The notes: a model not told the origin generated them from the sequence alone. Shown: positions 46,437 to 60,779, numbered from the stretch's first letter. The stretch is DNA of 64,000 bases from Diphasiastrum complanatum (GCA_029204225.1 CM055096.1:43246901-43310900); one strand, 5' to 3'. Numbers and translations: made by a program.

Positions 46437-48968
46437 TCAATGGGTGTCTTTCTATTAGAAGCAAGTGAAAGATTGTCAACCTCCAATTACTCAATTTGGA
46501 AGGTTTGTCTTAATACTACAAGATGTGATGGATATTGTACTTGGCATTGAAGAAGAACCACAAATTCCTCAAGAAATTCCAAAGTACAAAAAGAGAGCCA
46601 GGATGGCTCTACATTATATTAAGATAAATGTCTCAAATGACATCTTAAGAGAAGTTGGTGCTTGTACTAATACCAAAGATGCTTGGGATACTCTCGAGTC
46701 TATCTATGAGGCAAAAAATACTTCTAGACTTCTAACACTAAGAAACCAAATTTTTCAAAGTATACAGAGAAGTGATGAATGTGCTTCAGCTTATGTAATG
46801 AGAGTTAAAGACCTCCATAGAGAATTGTCATGCATAGGAGACTCCATCAACCCAAATGAACTTGTTCAAGTCATACTTAATGGGTTAAAGGAGGAATATG
46901 ACAACCTTGTTCAGAGTTATGCCATTAAGGAGGAGCTACCAAGTTTGGAAGCACTCCAAAGTGTGCTCATTTCTGAAGAATCAAGACAAGAGTATAAATT
47001 CTTGAAAATGGAGAGACTGTCTCTCAACATTGATGGTAAAGCTCTCTTTACCAAAGACAAGCATAAGACAAGAAGTAAGAATCAACACCAATTCTCTTCA
47101 AGCAAGAACAACCTTATTTCCAAGGATAAAGGAGAGCATTTGGGTCTAGATATGGTGGAATCTACAAGCTTGATCCCAAAGAGTATGCTAACTCTTGTGA
47201 TAGTGCTTTTGCTACTCATATGTCTTTGGAGGAACTATGGCATAGAAGGTTGGGTCATCCTAACTATAATTCTATGGTGTACATGGTCAAAAAAGCCAAA
47301 GCTATTGGCTTGCCAATCTTATCTCCAAGAATTTCAAGCCATGTGAGGCTTGTGCCATATCTAAGTCTCATAAGAAGCCTTTTTCAAAGTCATCTATCAA
47401 GACTACACATCCATTGGAGCTCATACACTCGGATGTGCACTTCTCATCTTCAAAGAGCAAGGGTGGTGCTACTTGCTTTGTAACTTTCATTAATGATTTC
47501 ACTAGATTTACTTGGGTATATCTTCTAGCTTCAAAATCTATGGTATTTGACTATTTCCTAAAGTTCAAAGCTCTAGTTGAAAAGCAATTTTCTTACAAAA
47601 TCAAGATTCTTAGAAGTGATGGAGGTGGTGAGTACACTTCCAATAAATTTCATGATTATTGTGAGCTTGAAGGAATTAAAAGGGAGTTTTCTTGTGCATA
47701 TACACCATCTCAAAATGGGGTGGCTAAAAGAAAGAATAGAACACTGTGTGAATGTGCTAAAACCATCAGAATTGAGGCATCTTTGCCAAAAGACTTTTGG
47801 GGTGAGGCTATCAATTGTTCAAACTATCTTTGCAATAGACTCCCTCATGTTGCACTTGGAGAAAAATCACCATATGAAGCACTCTATTTGAAGAAACCTA
47901 AGGTTGAACACCTTAGAGTATTTGGATGCATATGCTTTGTCCATATTCCCTTGGAAACGAGAAAGAAGGATGATCCTTGTGCAAGCAAAGGAGTGATGGT
48001 TGGATATTCATCCAACAAGAAAGCCTATTGAATCTACGTGCTATCTACCTCTAAAGTAATTGATAGTAGAGATGTAGTTTTTCATGAAGAAGAAAAGTCC
48101 AATCTTGGAGGGGCCAAGATCAAGCAACCTCAAAATCTCTCACCTATTGTTATTGAAGACAATCAACATATGGAGGAGTCAAGATTTGAAGATGGAAGTC
48201 CTCAGATTTTCACTCCTAGAAGATCCATGAGGGAGAGATCTGAGCCCAAGAGGATCACTTCTGATGACAAAGGAAAACAAGTGGATCTTGATTCCACTTA
48301 CGCTTATTTTGTTTTTCATGAGGAGCCCAAAGATGTTCAAGAAGCCCTCAATACCAAGGAGTGGTATGAGGCCATGAAGATTGAATATGATGCCTTGATC
48401 ACCAACCACACATGGGAGCTAGTGGATCCACCACCTTACAAGCATATCATTGATGCAAGTGGGTGTTCAAGATCAAGTACAATCATGATGGCTCCATCAA
48501 CAAGTACAAGGCAAGATTGTGTGCTAAAGGCTTTGCACAAATATATGGCCTTGACTATGAAGAAACCTTTGCTCCTGTAGCAAAGATGGTGACAATAAGA
48601 ATCATAATCTCTCTTGCCTTATTTTTTACAAAGCACTCACTACAACAACTAAAGAGGTGCTTTAGATCAAGAGGTTAATCATGGAGCTAAATTGCATCAA
48701 AGAGGATGATCTTCCCTTGATCAAATGTGACAACATATCGGCACAAGCTCTTGCAAACAATCCTATTTTTCATGCAAGAAGCAAGCATACAGAAGTGGCA
48801 CATCATTTTGTAAGGGAAAAGCTCATTGGAGGTGAAATCAACTTAGAACATGTCGACACATCTTTGTGTATTGCTAATCTTCTCACAAAGCCACTTTGCA
48901 AAAGTGCCTTCTCAAAGCATAGGTCTAATCTTGGTCTTATTTCAAGATCAATGCTTGATCCACATTAG
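46437..48968 (+). pseudogene. Copia gag, integrase, RT start and RNase H end
   Basis: Gag begins near 46431 (MTSMGVFLLEASERLSTSNY) with a frameshift at about 46500. It continues as RMALHYIKINVSNDILREVG and NTSRLLTLRNQIFQSIQRSD. There is no zinc knuckle or protease. GAG-pre-integrase (ELWHRRLGHPNYNSMVYMVK, about 47230) and a good integrase core (47414-48031) follow. The integrase has HSDVH and SDGGGEY, but the third acidic residue is Lys (GVAKRKNR at about 47725). RT starts at 48463 (FKIKYNHDGSINKYKARLCA) and breaks off at about 48640. The RNase H tail (KCDNISAQALANNPIFHARS, about 48722) ends at 48968. Confidence 0.9.
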
Positions 48969-48986
48969 ATACATTTTCAGGAGGAG

Positions 48987-49579
48987 TGTCAAAATATTGA
49001 AAAATCTATTTAATGTTGTGAGTATGGGTCCTAAAAATGCCAAAGATGAATTGAGCTCTTTTGGTTTAGTAAAGACTCATCTTAGAATAAAATATTCAAG
49101 GTAGGTAGAAGTAAAAACTTGAGCTACCATAGGAATTGCCGTTTATACTTTATATGCCACATTTAATGCATGAAAAGACTATGTGGCACAATTAGACATA
49201 GTGAGATGGCTTGGATAATCTAGATAGCTTGAGAGGTGGATCCACAACTCCAATTCAACTTCAAGTAGGAGAAGAGTCCATGGATCTATATATATGTGAT
49301 GTACTCTCATTGAGAATATGATGAAATTTGTGTGTAGTGCAAATTTGGAGACAAGCTCTTTGTGCCCTCTCTCTCTCCACGAATTTTGTACTTGCTATTT
49401 TCTCTCTCTAGCCGAGTAGAGACATTTATGATGCTTTGTCTTATGTTTTGTTGACAGATCTTGCTTGTAACACAATAATATTGCTTGTATGATCAGATTT
49501 CCTAACGACAACCAATACTAGTCTGATCTTTATGGTGTTATTGTGCTTAAGAGATAAAAAAACACGTGTGAATTCAGCA
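48987..49579 (+). repeat. 3' LTR of the GTTCA copia
   Basis: 593 bp, preceded by GGAGGAG. The CACACGTGTG palindrome of the 5' copy is reduced to CACGTGTG by an 18-bp deletion just upstream. Confidence 0.92.
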
Positions 49580-49999
49580 GTTCAAGCTTGAAAGCCTGAG
49601 AGAGCTGTTAAAATAACTACAATACATTGAAACTGATAGAAGTATGATCAGTTATTTATACTAAGCAAAATGCGGCACCGCCCAGTAGGACAGCTAATTA
49701 GGTCATAGATCTTAATGGCCAGTGGGCCATAGTGAGCTGGCATTCATCTAGTCAGGTCTTTCTTGAAAATTTACTTGCTAAACGATTAGGGCAAGTCTGT
49801 AGTTTTCATTCAAGTGGAACAATAACCATCTTTCATTCGATAAAGCTTGTTGGATGATGCCTGATAAAGATTGTCAGAGCCACTTGTAAGCGATTCTCGA
49901 GTATTTCTGCAAACTATGTAGAAACATGAAAAGAATTGCAGAGATGGATAATAAGTGGATGAAGATCGATTAGTTGATAGTCAGGAGAATAATCCAACA

Positions 50000-50181
50000 C
50001 TTTTTCTTAATCTGAATCCATGAATGTTTGACCTTCAAACTTAGTTCTGCACAAAATTTTGTGTATGCCTCCAAGCTTAATGCTTTAGTAAAAATATTTG
50101 TTGTCATATCTTGTGTCCGACAATACTGCACGTTAACATCTTTGTCGAAAACATTGCTTCTGACATGGTGATACTTAATTT
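50000..50181 (-). pseudogene. Copia RNase H tail
   Basis: The minus strand reads IKYHHVRSNVFDKDVNVQYC and RTQDMTTNIFTKALSLEAYT, the RNase H end, then the A-rich tract before the LTR start at 49999. It abuts a plus-strand LTR at 50182. Confidence 0.75.
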
Positions 50182-50650
50182 TGTTGGATTTATCTTCTCT
50201 ACCCTCCTAAATCCCTTATTAATCTAATTCCATTCATAATGCTGCATATTTACTTACATTGTCATGTAGCTCCACTACTGAAGGTGAGTAAGTAAAGGTT
50301 GGCCGACATATCAATGTCAGTATGAGCTCATAGCTTTTACATATTGTAGTTAGCTTTATGAGCACGCGGTTTCACCCGCAATTGTCTTGTGCTCACCTGC
50401 ATCACTGACTTGTATTTCATTACATTTGATTTGAAGAAATTGCTATCTAGTTTTGCGTTTAGATTTTATGTCAGTATTGCATGCTTTCAACCTTCTGTCT
50501 AACTTTCTGATTGCTTTGTATGATTGTCTGCTCTTGCTTCCGCAACCACCGCACAATCTAGCTCTAATTTCATTCTTGTGTTTGCCTACTGTTAATTGGT
50601 GGGTCACGTACCGAGGGAATTCCACAGCTTCCCTGGGCATGGTATCAAAG
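50182..50650 (+). repeat. Copia 5' LTR and primer site
   Basis: The LTR TGTTGGATTTATC...CTTCCCTGGGCA (50182-50639, 458 bp) is followed by TGGTATCAAAG at 50640, a primer site with one change. A partial inverted copy of its end lies at 61309-61555. The 400 bp after it, to about 51080, holds no recognised gag. Confidence 0.7.
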
Positions 50651-51080
50651 TTTTTATATCAGAACTCATTTGATTATTTAAGCGGTTTTATGTCAAAGCT
50701 ATTTCTATAGCCTGATAAGCTTCCCTCAAAATCTGACTCTACTAGCCAATAGAGTAATTATTTTCTTGTTCTGTAGGTTGCACTAGAATTTCATTCTTAG
50801 GTCACTGATAGTTACTACTAACACCCTCTGGTTGAGAAACGAGCAGGACTTCGGTCTGGACCAAAGGGATGAGCTCGTCAATGAATGTGTAGGAGTTGTC
50901 AGACGATGGTGTCGCAACACAGGAGATTGAGATATGGCTTGGTTGAGTATGCGTGTAGCTGTGGAACGGCGCCAAATGTTCACTTATTCACTGAATATGT
51001 GAACACATTTTTCTCTTTTTGTTGCTTATCTCTCTTGGATTACCTCTGTCGTTATGGTTCTTTGTGATTATTCTCCTTAT
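50651..51080. other. Copia leader or unknown; no gene recognised
   Basis: A short stretch at 50811-50935 (LRNEQDFGLDQRDELVNECV and GVVRRWCRNTG in one frame) is open and GC-richer than its surroundings. It resembles no domain I know. Confidence 0.35.
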
Positions 51081-52026
51081 TAGAACGTTTACAGAGCAGA
51101 AGCAATATTCAAGGATGCATTACGTATTTCTCAGTCTGTCAGTGGGTACTCAAGTCTGATACTCAACTACATGCATACACTAGCCATGCAACCATCTATA
51201 GCTCAAACAGATCAGTATTCAGCACATAGAGCAATCCTACTACTAACTACTGAATCAAAGAGCAATCAAGAACTAGAATAGCTATTGAAACCAAAACCAG
51301 ATTCAAGAAACAAGAAACAAGATTAACAATCTAGGAATCAAGAAACATACATTACTTGATGCCTAAATTATCCAAGGACATCAAGAACTAGAATGTCAAG
51401 ACTATGCAAGATTTACACCACATTTCTAGCCTCTATAGTTTACTTGAATGCTGATTTCTACAAGATTCCACAAGCAAGAATTGAAGCTAATCCACAACTA
51501 AGCAAGAACAAGAAACAAGAATCTAGTTAATTCACAAGCAAGGAATCAAGCATGCTCATAGAAATATCACTCAAGATCATTGCCATGAACAAGGAGCTTA
51601 GTGATCTTCAAGAACTTGTGGAGGATCCTCTTTATTAGCTCAAGAGAACTTGAAAATACAATCAAAAGCTCCCTCACAAGAGGGGGGCCCTTAAATAAGC
51701 AAGAAGGCTGCCCATGTGGAGCCCATGTGGCAATTCCACTAAATTAGAAATTACATGTGGAATTTGCCCTTCCACTAGAGGTCACCATCAAAAGGTGACT
51801 CACTCTTACTATTTTAAGGGAGCTCTACATTTATTACAACTATTCAAGAAAATGTTACTAGCTCCTACTTGGTCATTCCTTCTTTGGGATAGACCACGTA
51901 GGCTCACATAGTTAATCACTATCTTCCTAGCTAGTATTTTCTCGGCTCTCACGCTCGGCTCTCAGCTTCTTCTACTCTCTTCCTTCTGAGACCTCCTCGG
52001 TCATGGGTGAGAGATAACTTATGTCT
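51081..52026 (-). repeat. Probable gypsy 3' LTR region
   Basis: It lies 3' of a gypsy integrase on the minus strand. It holds a TATA-like CTTATTTAAGG at about 51689-51699 and, downstream on that strand, AATAAAG (about 51630). Borders cannot be fixed because no second copy is present. Confidence 0.4.
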
Positions 52027-52510
52027 TCAGCTTGGCTCAGCACTAGAGAATCGGCTAACATTGAATTTCTTGTGCTTTTGAAACAGGTTAACATAGTGCC
52101 TCGCCCTATCTTGGACACTCCTTATGTTGTTTTTAGCCAACTGTAACATTTTTTGCATGTTTGCAAGGAAATCGATTGAGGTTTGCACATTCAGGTTCTT
52201 CATGCTACCATTAATCGGTGATCGAGGTTGATAATTGTACATAAGCATGAAAGGGCTAAATTATTGAGTGTTTTGCACTATTGTATGCAAATTCCACTAG
52301 TGGAGTGTATCCTTCCCAATCAGACCCCTGATGGCCCACATATACATGAAGTATGTTCTCTATATTGGTCATTTTTGTTTGGTCGTCTGATTCAAGATGA
52401 TCCATAGAACTTATACTCAAACTTGTTTTCAACTTTTCAAACAGTGTTTGCCATAAGTTTTCAATGAATTTAGGATCACGATCACCAACAATATCGCAAG
52501 GCAGCCCATA
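52027..52510 (-). pseudogene. Gypsy integrase core and C-terminus remnant
   Basis: The minus strand reads GDRDPKFIENLWQTLFEKLK, then HLESDDQTKMTNIENILHVY, LVEFAYNS, SPFMLMYNYQPRSPINGS and QDRARHYVNLFQKHKKFN. This is the Ty3/gypsy integrase core. The catalytic Glu that normally follows GQT is Lys (DDQTKMTN), and there is at least one frame change near 52255. Confidence 0.85.
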
Positions 52511-52519
52511 CAGCCTTTG

Positions 52520-52786
52520 AGATGGAGAGTAGGCAAAGAGAACTCTCTTTTGATGCCTTCAAGCTCACAAAAATCATGAAATTTATTGGAGATATATTCA
52601 CCACCTCCATCACTTCTAAGAGCTTTAATCTTGAATGAGAATTGCTTCTCTACATAAGCTTTGAAAATAAGAAAATGATCAAACACCATAGATTTAGAAA
52701 CAAGAAGATATATCCAAGTGAATCTTGTGAAATCATCAATGAAAGTAACAAAACAAGTGGCTCCTCCCTTGCTTGTAGTTGATGAG
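52520..52786 (-). pseudogene. Copia integrase core fragment
   Basis: The minus strand reads TSKGGATCFVTFIDDFTRFT, WIYLLVSKSMVFD, LRSDGGGEYISNKFHDFCEL and EGIKREFS. It is close to the integrase at 47414-48031. It ends before the third catalytic residue, where the gypsy integrase begins in another frame. Confidence 0.85.
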
Positions 52787-53695
52787 AAATGCATTGAAAT
52801 TTTGTATTTTTATTCATTCTTTAATTCATTGCTATTATATTTTGTTGAGATTAGCCATTTCTTTTGAACTAGATTTTGTTGATCAATCTAGAATCAGGTT
52901 ATAGTGCCAATCACAAAGCTTAATTAAGGTCAGTCACTCTTGTGGACATTCCCCACACGTGTGAATTCTGGAAATTTTGTCATGGTATCAGAGCCACATT
53001 AAGCTTTGCATGCTAACAACTCTGATTGTACAAGAAACTGAGAGCTAAATCAAGCAAAAAAGTAGTTTTGCACTTTTTCTAACCTTTCTTTGAAGTGTAT
53101 TTGGATCAAATCGGCTTGAACTGAATTTTTAGACCTGAATTGAGGAAGTACGTAATTCTGGAATTCCGCACGTGTAAAAATCAGAGTTTTTCAGTCCCTT
53201 TGTTCTCCTTACTTATAGATCCAAAGATAGCAGTGTTATAGCTTGATGGAAAGCATTTGATCTGTACTTTCCATAGAAACTAGAATCAAATCAATTTGAT
53301 GTGTCTAGCAAGAGTTATAAGCTCTTAAAGAGGATAGAGATAGGTCCAAAATCCGAGTGACAACATTTTGATTTGATTCAATTATACTTTGTTCTGAATT
53401 CATTGTTTTGAGCATTCAACACAAGAAACTATAGATCAAGACTGAGTTTGAAGTATTTGAAACCCCTTTGAGCCTCCTGAGTGTCAATAGTGTTTTCTTT
53501 TGAAGCATTTCACACGTGCCAAAAGTAGAATTCAAACCAGTCAAAGTGTCTCAAACCACTTTTTGTGTCTGATCTAGAAAACTTGTCTTGTCTCAAATAT
53601 AGTTGCAAGTATTTCACATAGGAAGGTAGTTCAACCTTGAAAATACCCATAGCGAAGAGAGCAGCGTTTCATTATGGCTTTACCCAAACGAGCTT
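52787..53695 (+). repeat. Copia LTR end, primer site and leader
   Basis: 52787-52982 is the last part of an LTR related to 29363-29475. It has CACACGTGTG at 52954-52963. The PBS TGGTATCAGAGCC is at 52983. The leader carries CACGTG variants at about 53168 and 53512. It ends at ATGGCTTTACCC (about 53674), a gag start that stops after seven codons. Confidence 0.7.
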
Positions 53696-53697
53696 AG

Positions 53698-54300
53698 TAG
53701 ATGACTTGTTGTGTGTGGAGTAATGGGTTGTTAGATGACTTGTCGTGTATGTGGAGTAATGATTGTTGTGTGTGGAGTAATGGATTGTTAGTAAGCATCA
53801 TGAATGCTTGATATGCAAGGGCGGAAGAGGTTGTTTGCATGATTTCACTTGTGGGATGTTGGGAGGTTAATGATTGCTTGTACCATCATGCATGCTCATT
53901 TTTTTTAATTGATTGGTTATTGATTTTTTAGCCATTACATCTTTTTGGCCTGTTTTTTTTTGGCCCTAAATCATGTCTCCCAAAAGCCATTTGAATGTCG
54001 ACGAACATACTGCTAGCGAGATCATGGCACGAATTAGCAACCAGGGATTTTTATGGAACCATGACCTTAGAAAGGTAGTGAATCATTGCACCAAAAGTGC
54101 TAGCACACACCCTCCTTATAGTCATACTTCTGAGAGCCTGGAAAACTCTCATTGGCTCGGGAGCACGGGGTAATAAAGGAAGCCCCTAGGATTGGATGTG
54201 GCAGGACCTACATTACTCACGTAGGGCATACCACCATCAATAGTGGTGCCCCTTGACTTTTTTAGGACTTTTTGGCCGGACCAATCCCCTGTCGAAAATG
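53698..54300 (+). repeat. Short tandem repeats and gypsy leader piece
   Basis: 53698-53792 holds three diverged copies of a text like TTGTTGTGTGTGGAGTAATG. From about 53880 a gypsy leader follows. Its block at 54140-54290 (GGGAGCACGGGGTAAT... GGCCGGACCAATCCCCTGTC) matches 41030-41160. Confidence 0.6.
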
Positions 54301-55060
54301 GCAGGTTGGTCTTCAACAACACAAAAGGAAAGGTGGCAATTTGGAGCTAGTCAAGAGCATCAAAGGAGAGGTATTTGGCAAAGATGTTATGGATTGTTTT
54401 TGCAGGTGTTTGAAGACTCATGTAAGGTCAAAGGAACAGCAAGGAAGTGTTGTTCAAGTCTAATTTACTTGTTCTATCTCATGTTTGAGCTATTTTATGT
54501 GAATGTGTGCAAATTGTCAACATATGGACAAACTAGGTACATTGTCTTGCAATATCTTATTGTTGGAGTTGTACTAGCATTATTGGATGATTTTGTTGAT
54601 GGAAATGAAGCTAATGAAAGTTCGTTATGTCCCTCATTCATGTCCAAGTCATCAAGTGTTGATGATATCTTGTGGCAAGATGGAGATGGAGGCTCATTCA
54701 TGGAGTTTTATGGTGGAGACATATCAAGAAAGGACAAAGTTGGATGAGACAAGCCAACAAATGGTCATCACTTACATTCATTGTTTGGTTTCTATAATTT
54801 TCTAGAGAGTTTAAAGTTTGAAGCATGGAGGAATCATTTCATTCACATTCTATTTGGTTTTTCATGTTCCAGTTATATCTTGATGTGTAAAATCGATGTA
54901 AGAAATAGTGAAGCATCCAATTTGGACACTATTCTCTATATCAATAATGAAATATACTTTAGAACCTTAGAAAAGAGATCTATACTTAGGATGGAGATCA
55001 TTCTAAAGTTGGATCAAAGTAGTATGGTTAAAACTATGCCAAAACTAGTTGAAGAGGGAG
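54301..55060 (+). pseudogene. Unclear open stretch, then copia pol scrap
   Basis: 54301-54735 is open in one frame (part of a 164-codon frame) but resembles no domain I know. From about 54770 the text TTGTTTGGTTTCTATAATTT matches 44334-44410 of the copia at 42904. From there a decayed pol end leads to the PPT-like GAAGAGGGAG at 55051-55060. Confidence 0.45.
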
Positions 55061-55710
55061 TGTGAGAGATTTCAACTAGTTTAGTCTAGTTTAGTCATAT
55101 TTTGGTAAATTGTCAATATGATGCCAAAACTCATTTTAGACTTAGAGATAAATTTTTTGAAGTTATATTAGTTTAAAATACATTCAATAAACACTTTTTG
55201 AAAGTGTGAGAAAGTTGGTAGTCGAGTTTGAGAGAGATTCAAATTTGAATGCTGGGTACTTTGAATCTAGACCCAAAAATAGTGGGGTTTACATTTTGGA
55301 GAGAAAGCCAAGTGGCCAAATAGGGTTTAGACCTATTATAAAAGGATGTAACTCGTGGAGAGACATATCTTCTCTCTTCTCTCTCTCATTTCATCATTAT
55401 ACATGGTCCTCTTTGGGTTCTACTACTCATTGGTGCACTATCTTGATGATATCTTGCAATCTTGTGTGTAGAATGTTCATATTTTGCTATTTTTTGTTTC
55501 ACATGTGCGAAATACAGTAGGGTACTATAGTTGTATGGACAACAACTATATTCTATGTTTTGGTTCATGTTTGATTAGTATCTCTTAGGGTTTGTATCTC
55601 AGTTTGTATGTGAAAGCCGATTTTTCTACATTGGCAGGATCGTTGGTTTGCTCCTTATTGTAACCAAAGATCAAGGACATGGATTGGATTTTGAATTTGA
55701 TTAATGTCAT
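55061..55710 (+). repeat. Copia 3' LTR, nearly complete
   Basis: It begins TGTGAGAGATTTCAAC and follows the LTR at 37830-38476 (inverse) to ...GGACATGGATTGGAT. TATAAAAGG lies at about 55338. The last 20-30 bp are missing. Confidence 0.8.
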
Positions 55711-56458
<748 letters not shown>

Positions 56459-56470
56459 CGCGCGTGCGTG

Positions 56471-57289
56471 AGTACGTGTTCCTGAACCTGACAAATGTAA
56501 ACAAAACTACACATTATCACCACAATACCAAGCATACGAATCTTAAAGTAAATCAAATTTGTATAAAGTCATCATAGTGAAAGATATCATATTGACCAAA
56601 CCTAACAACTAACAAAAGCTCCGAGTTGAGGAGAATATGCTCACCTGCATCCATCCACAACAACAATCGTGTTAGAACAGAGACATTATTGTGGGAACTA
56701 TAGGTGTCTACACATATTCTCAATTGTTATCCATGTCGCAACAAGTAGTCATTGCCAAGTTATGTGATTCTGATTTTTTCCATATCATTAGTAAAAAGTT
56801 GGACATTATTTTAGCTCTACTCAAAGTTACAAAATTATAAGGCTAACAATGTATAATCAGTGCTTGAAAGTCAACAATTACATAAGTATGACTAAAGTAG
56901 ACAATTACATTTAGACTAGTTTTAAAGTAGAGTTAAAAACTATCTGCCATTACCCTTTTCAAAATGCTTATCGGAACACGATCCCTTATCCTAAGTAGCA
57001 ACTTAGAGAAATATTTATTGCACTATCAATTTCAAATTGTCAGGGCATTACAGTCCACAAAAAGTATATATAGACTTTAATAGACAGGTCTAATCCAAGT
57101 CATATGACTAAACCCATCATACCATTTCTTAAAAATAGTCGAAGTGTAACCAAAGGTTTAAACAAAAGTAGTACACTTCAAATGAAACCTTGTTAATGAA
57201 AGTTAAGCATCAAGGAGTAGTAAATTCATGATCATTTCATGGCATTTCAACTCTTCATACCTGTTAGTAGTGACAACCCTATTGAGGGG
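56471..57289. other. No gene seen
   Basis: AT-rich, with no recognisable coding sequence or repeat. Confidence 0.5.
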
Positions 57290-58600
<1,311 letters not shown>

Positions 58601-59239
58601 ATACCCTCTTTAAATATTCTCTTTATATTTTCTCTCAAATTTTGCTTACACATGGACCAATCAAAACACTCAAACTTAAAATCTACGTAACGTAGCTCAT
58701 TAAAATTTATATAAAAAAAAAAGTTTTCTTAATAATGCTATAATTCGGCGTCGGGGGCAGCCCACAAACATGACATGTTATTCATAGTATAATATGCAAT
58801 TATCACTAAAAAATAGTACCATGAGGGACATTCTTGTTTCGGACATAAATTACAACTGAGGCTCAACTACGACATCTGTCTTTCCCACTATACAAACTCG
58901 TGCAGTTTTGTGTTGTGGGATGGTGGTAGGTAACAATTGAGTATCCTAGAACTTGTTTCACTTTATGGTACCTTGTACCATAAGATTTTATACAATTTTT
59001 TTTTAACTTGTTATGCTATAAAATAAAAGGGTTCAAAGGGTTTGGTCTTGACTTGTGATCAATAGGGACAATGTGAAATATTTTACTCTCTCTCTCTCTG
59101 TGCATCTTTTTAGATGTAAACCCGACTACCTTTTGGACGAGGTAGTACCAAACGTTTACCTTTACTTGGATTTTATGGCTGACTTAGGTCTGTTTTGATG
59201 TTTTAGTCCTTAGAATGATTTCTTGATGCTATTAACCTC
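58601..59239. other. No gene seen
   Basis: AT-rich flank, no recognised feature. Confidence 0.5.
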
Positions 59240-60511
59240 GGTTATGTGGATTTCCTACCTCTCCTAACCCTTTTATACAAACCATCATATGTTGTATGAG
59301 AAAAGCTATTGATGTCCATAATCTTATTGTTTCTAGTAATAAAACTACATGTGATGCTGCTGGTCTTGAGGATTGAATTTTTTGGCTTGTTGATCTCATG
59401 ACTACCTTGGATTGGATTAAAATATAAATGGAATTTATTAGAAAGAAGGAACCTTTGAATATAGTGGAGAATATTTTTATCAACCTCCCTGATTATGTTG
59501 ATAGTCTTGCGGAAGAGAAAACATTTTGTAATTCTCATATTTGGAAAGTAATTTCTTGTCCTGAAAAAGAAAACGGTGTTGTTTCTTCTAATGTTTCTGT
59601 TCCCATGAAATTCTATTTTCTCCACATCCGTTGATTTTTGTTGAATGTCGGGAAGAGGCAACAAAAAGAGGAAGTATTTTTTTGAATAGAGACAATACTG
59701 GACAAGGTAGCAGTGAAAAAGAAGAACTACCTATTACAAAGCTGAATTTCTACAGAGATTGATCTGTGTGTAGGAGGAAGATAATGAAATAAAAAGATTG
59801 TTCAATGCAACAAAGCGGACATAGTTAGTTGTTAAGAAAGATAAAGAGAAGAATTTTTTGCATTTACTTTGCTACAATAGATGTTTTGAGATTATAAGTG
59901 TTAAACAATTGTATGTTGAGACTTTACAAAATATATTTGATTCTATTGATGATTCTTTTGAGAAAATTGTTTTTGGATGGATATATTTCCTGTATATTAA
60001 ACATAAATGGTACAAACCCTTTCAAGTCTTTTGTGAATTTGATGTTGCTAAATTTCTATCTTGTATTTGTTCAACTACTAAACGCTTCAAGAATTTTGTT
60101 TCTATAAGTTTTGGGCATGTGGTTTATATGGATAACAAGATTGTTAATAATAAGTCTTTGAGAAATGATTTGACTGAAGGACTTAATCACATTTCTATTC
60201 GACGATCGAGCATAAATGAAGCTGCCACTGAACTGTATCATGGATGGTTGAAATTAGCTAAATTGTTATCTATATATCAGACCATTGATGATGAGACAAT
60301 TATCGAGCATGCTCTTCTTTGCAAATCTATTGTTACAAACTTTTTAAAGAAAACCAAATGGCTACATGGACAATGTTTAATTGGTAACCGATTAAAAGAT
60401 GCTATAGATGAACATAATTGGATTACTTCAAACATGTATGGTAATATAGTTGATAAAGCGGTCTTGACGTGCACTTTATTTCACGATCAGTCCAAGACTG
60501 AGGTATTATAG
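59240..60511 (+). pseudogene. Unrecognised coding remnant, possibly a retroelement
   Basis: One frame can be read from 59240 (SNPFIQTIICCMRKAIDVHN) to 59632 with a few stops. A clear 217-codon open frame follows at 59858-60511. It contains KSLRNDLTEGLNHISIRRSS, AATELYHGWLKLAKLL and WLHGQCLIGNRLKDAIDEHN. It is lysine- and aromatic-rich, without signal peptide or zinc motif. The LTEGLNHI segment is faintly like the conserved text before the RT of Penelope-like elements, but no RT active site follows. The identity is open. It lies between copia scraps. Confidence 0.35.
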
Positions 60512-60779
60512 AGTAACTACATTATGTACATAAACAAAGTTAGATGCACATTCTAAATAATCTAGACACAAATGTTATTCCAGCTTAGTACAGAACAATT
60601 ATTGAATGTCTTTTTGTTATCAAACGATTTATTTGATCTACACTATCGAGCTAGTGACATTCTTATTATTTAACTTAGCTTTATCGTTTAGTTCTAAATT
60701 GATCTTCTAAGCTTGTACATTGATTAGTAGATTTCTTTTATAACAATCCCATATACATTCACGTATCTCAATTATACTC

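Larger units (their letters stand above)
45062..49579 (+). mobile_element. Ty1/copia element with two LTRs and TSD GTTCA, non-autonomous
   Basis: GTTCA at 45057-45061 is repeated at 49580-49584. The 5' LTR is 45062-45673 and the 3' LTR 48987-49579. Both begin TGTCAAA and end CACGTGTGAATTCAGCA. By eye they differ at about two dozen positions, mostly transitions, plus one deletion of about 18 bp in the 3' copy. The PBS TGGTATCAGAGCC is at 45674, and the PPT-like TTTTCAGGAGGAG just before 48987. The interior lacks the zinc knuckle, protease and most of RT, so it must have moved with enzymes from another copy or decayed later. Confidence 0.92.
44696..49999 (-). repeat. Older minus-strand LTR split by the copia at 45062-49579
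   Basis: The minus-strand LTR start TGTTGGATTATTC is at 49999, directly after an A/G tract and the RNase H scrap at 50000-50181. It runs to 49585. After the inserted element and the GTTCA duplication it continues 45061-44696. Without the insertion it is about 780 bp. Its far end at 44696 is a truncation. Continuity is inferred from the target duplication and orientation. Confidence 0.5.

Noticed and set aside
54253-54747. 164-codon frame with hydrophobic stretch
   Set aside because: It begins in the gypsy leader, has no domain and ends in a copia scrap. It was not called as a gene.
59242-59664. 140-codon minus frame
   Set aside because: It is opposite the decayed plus-strand frame and has no recognisable feature.
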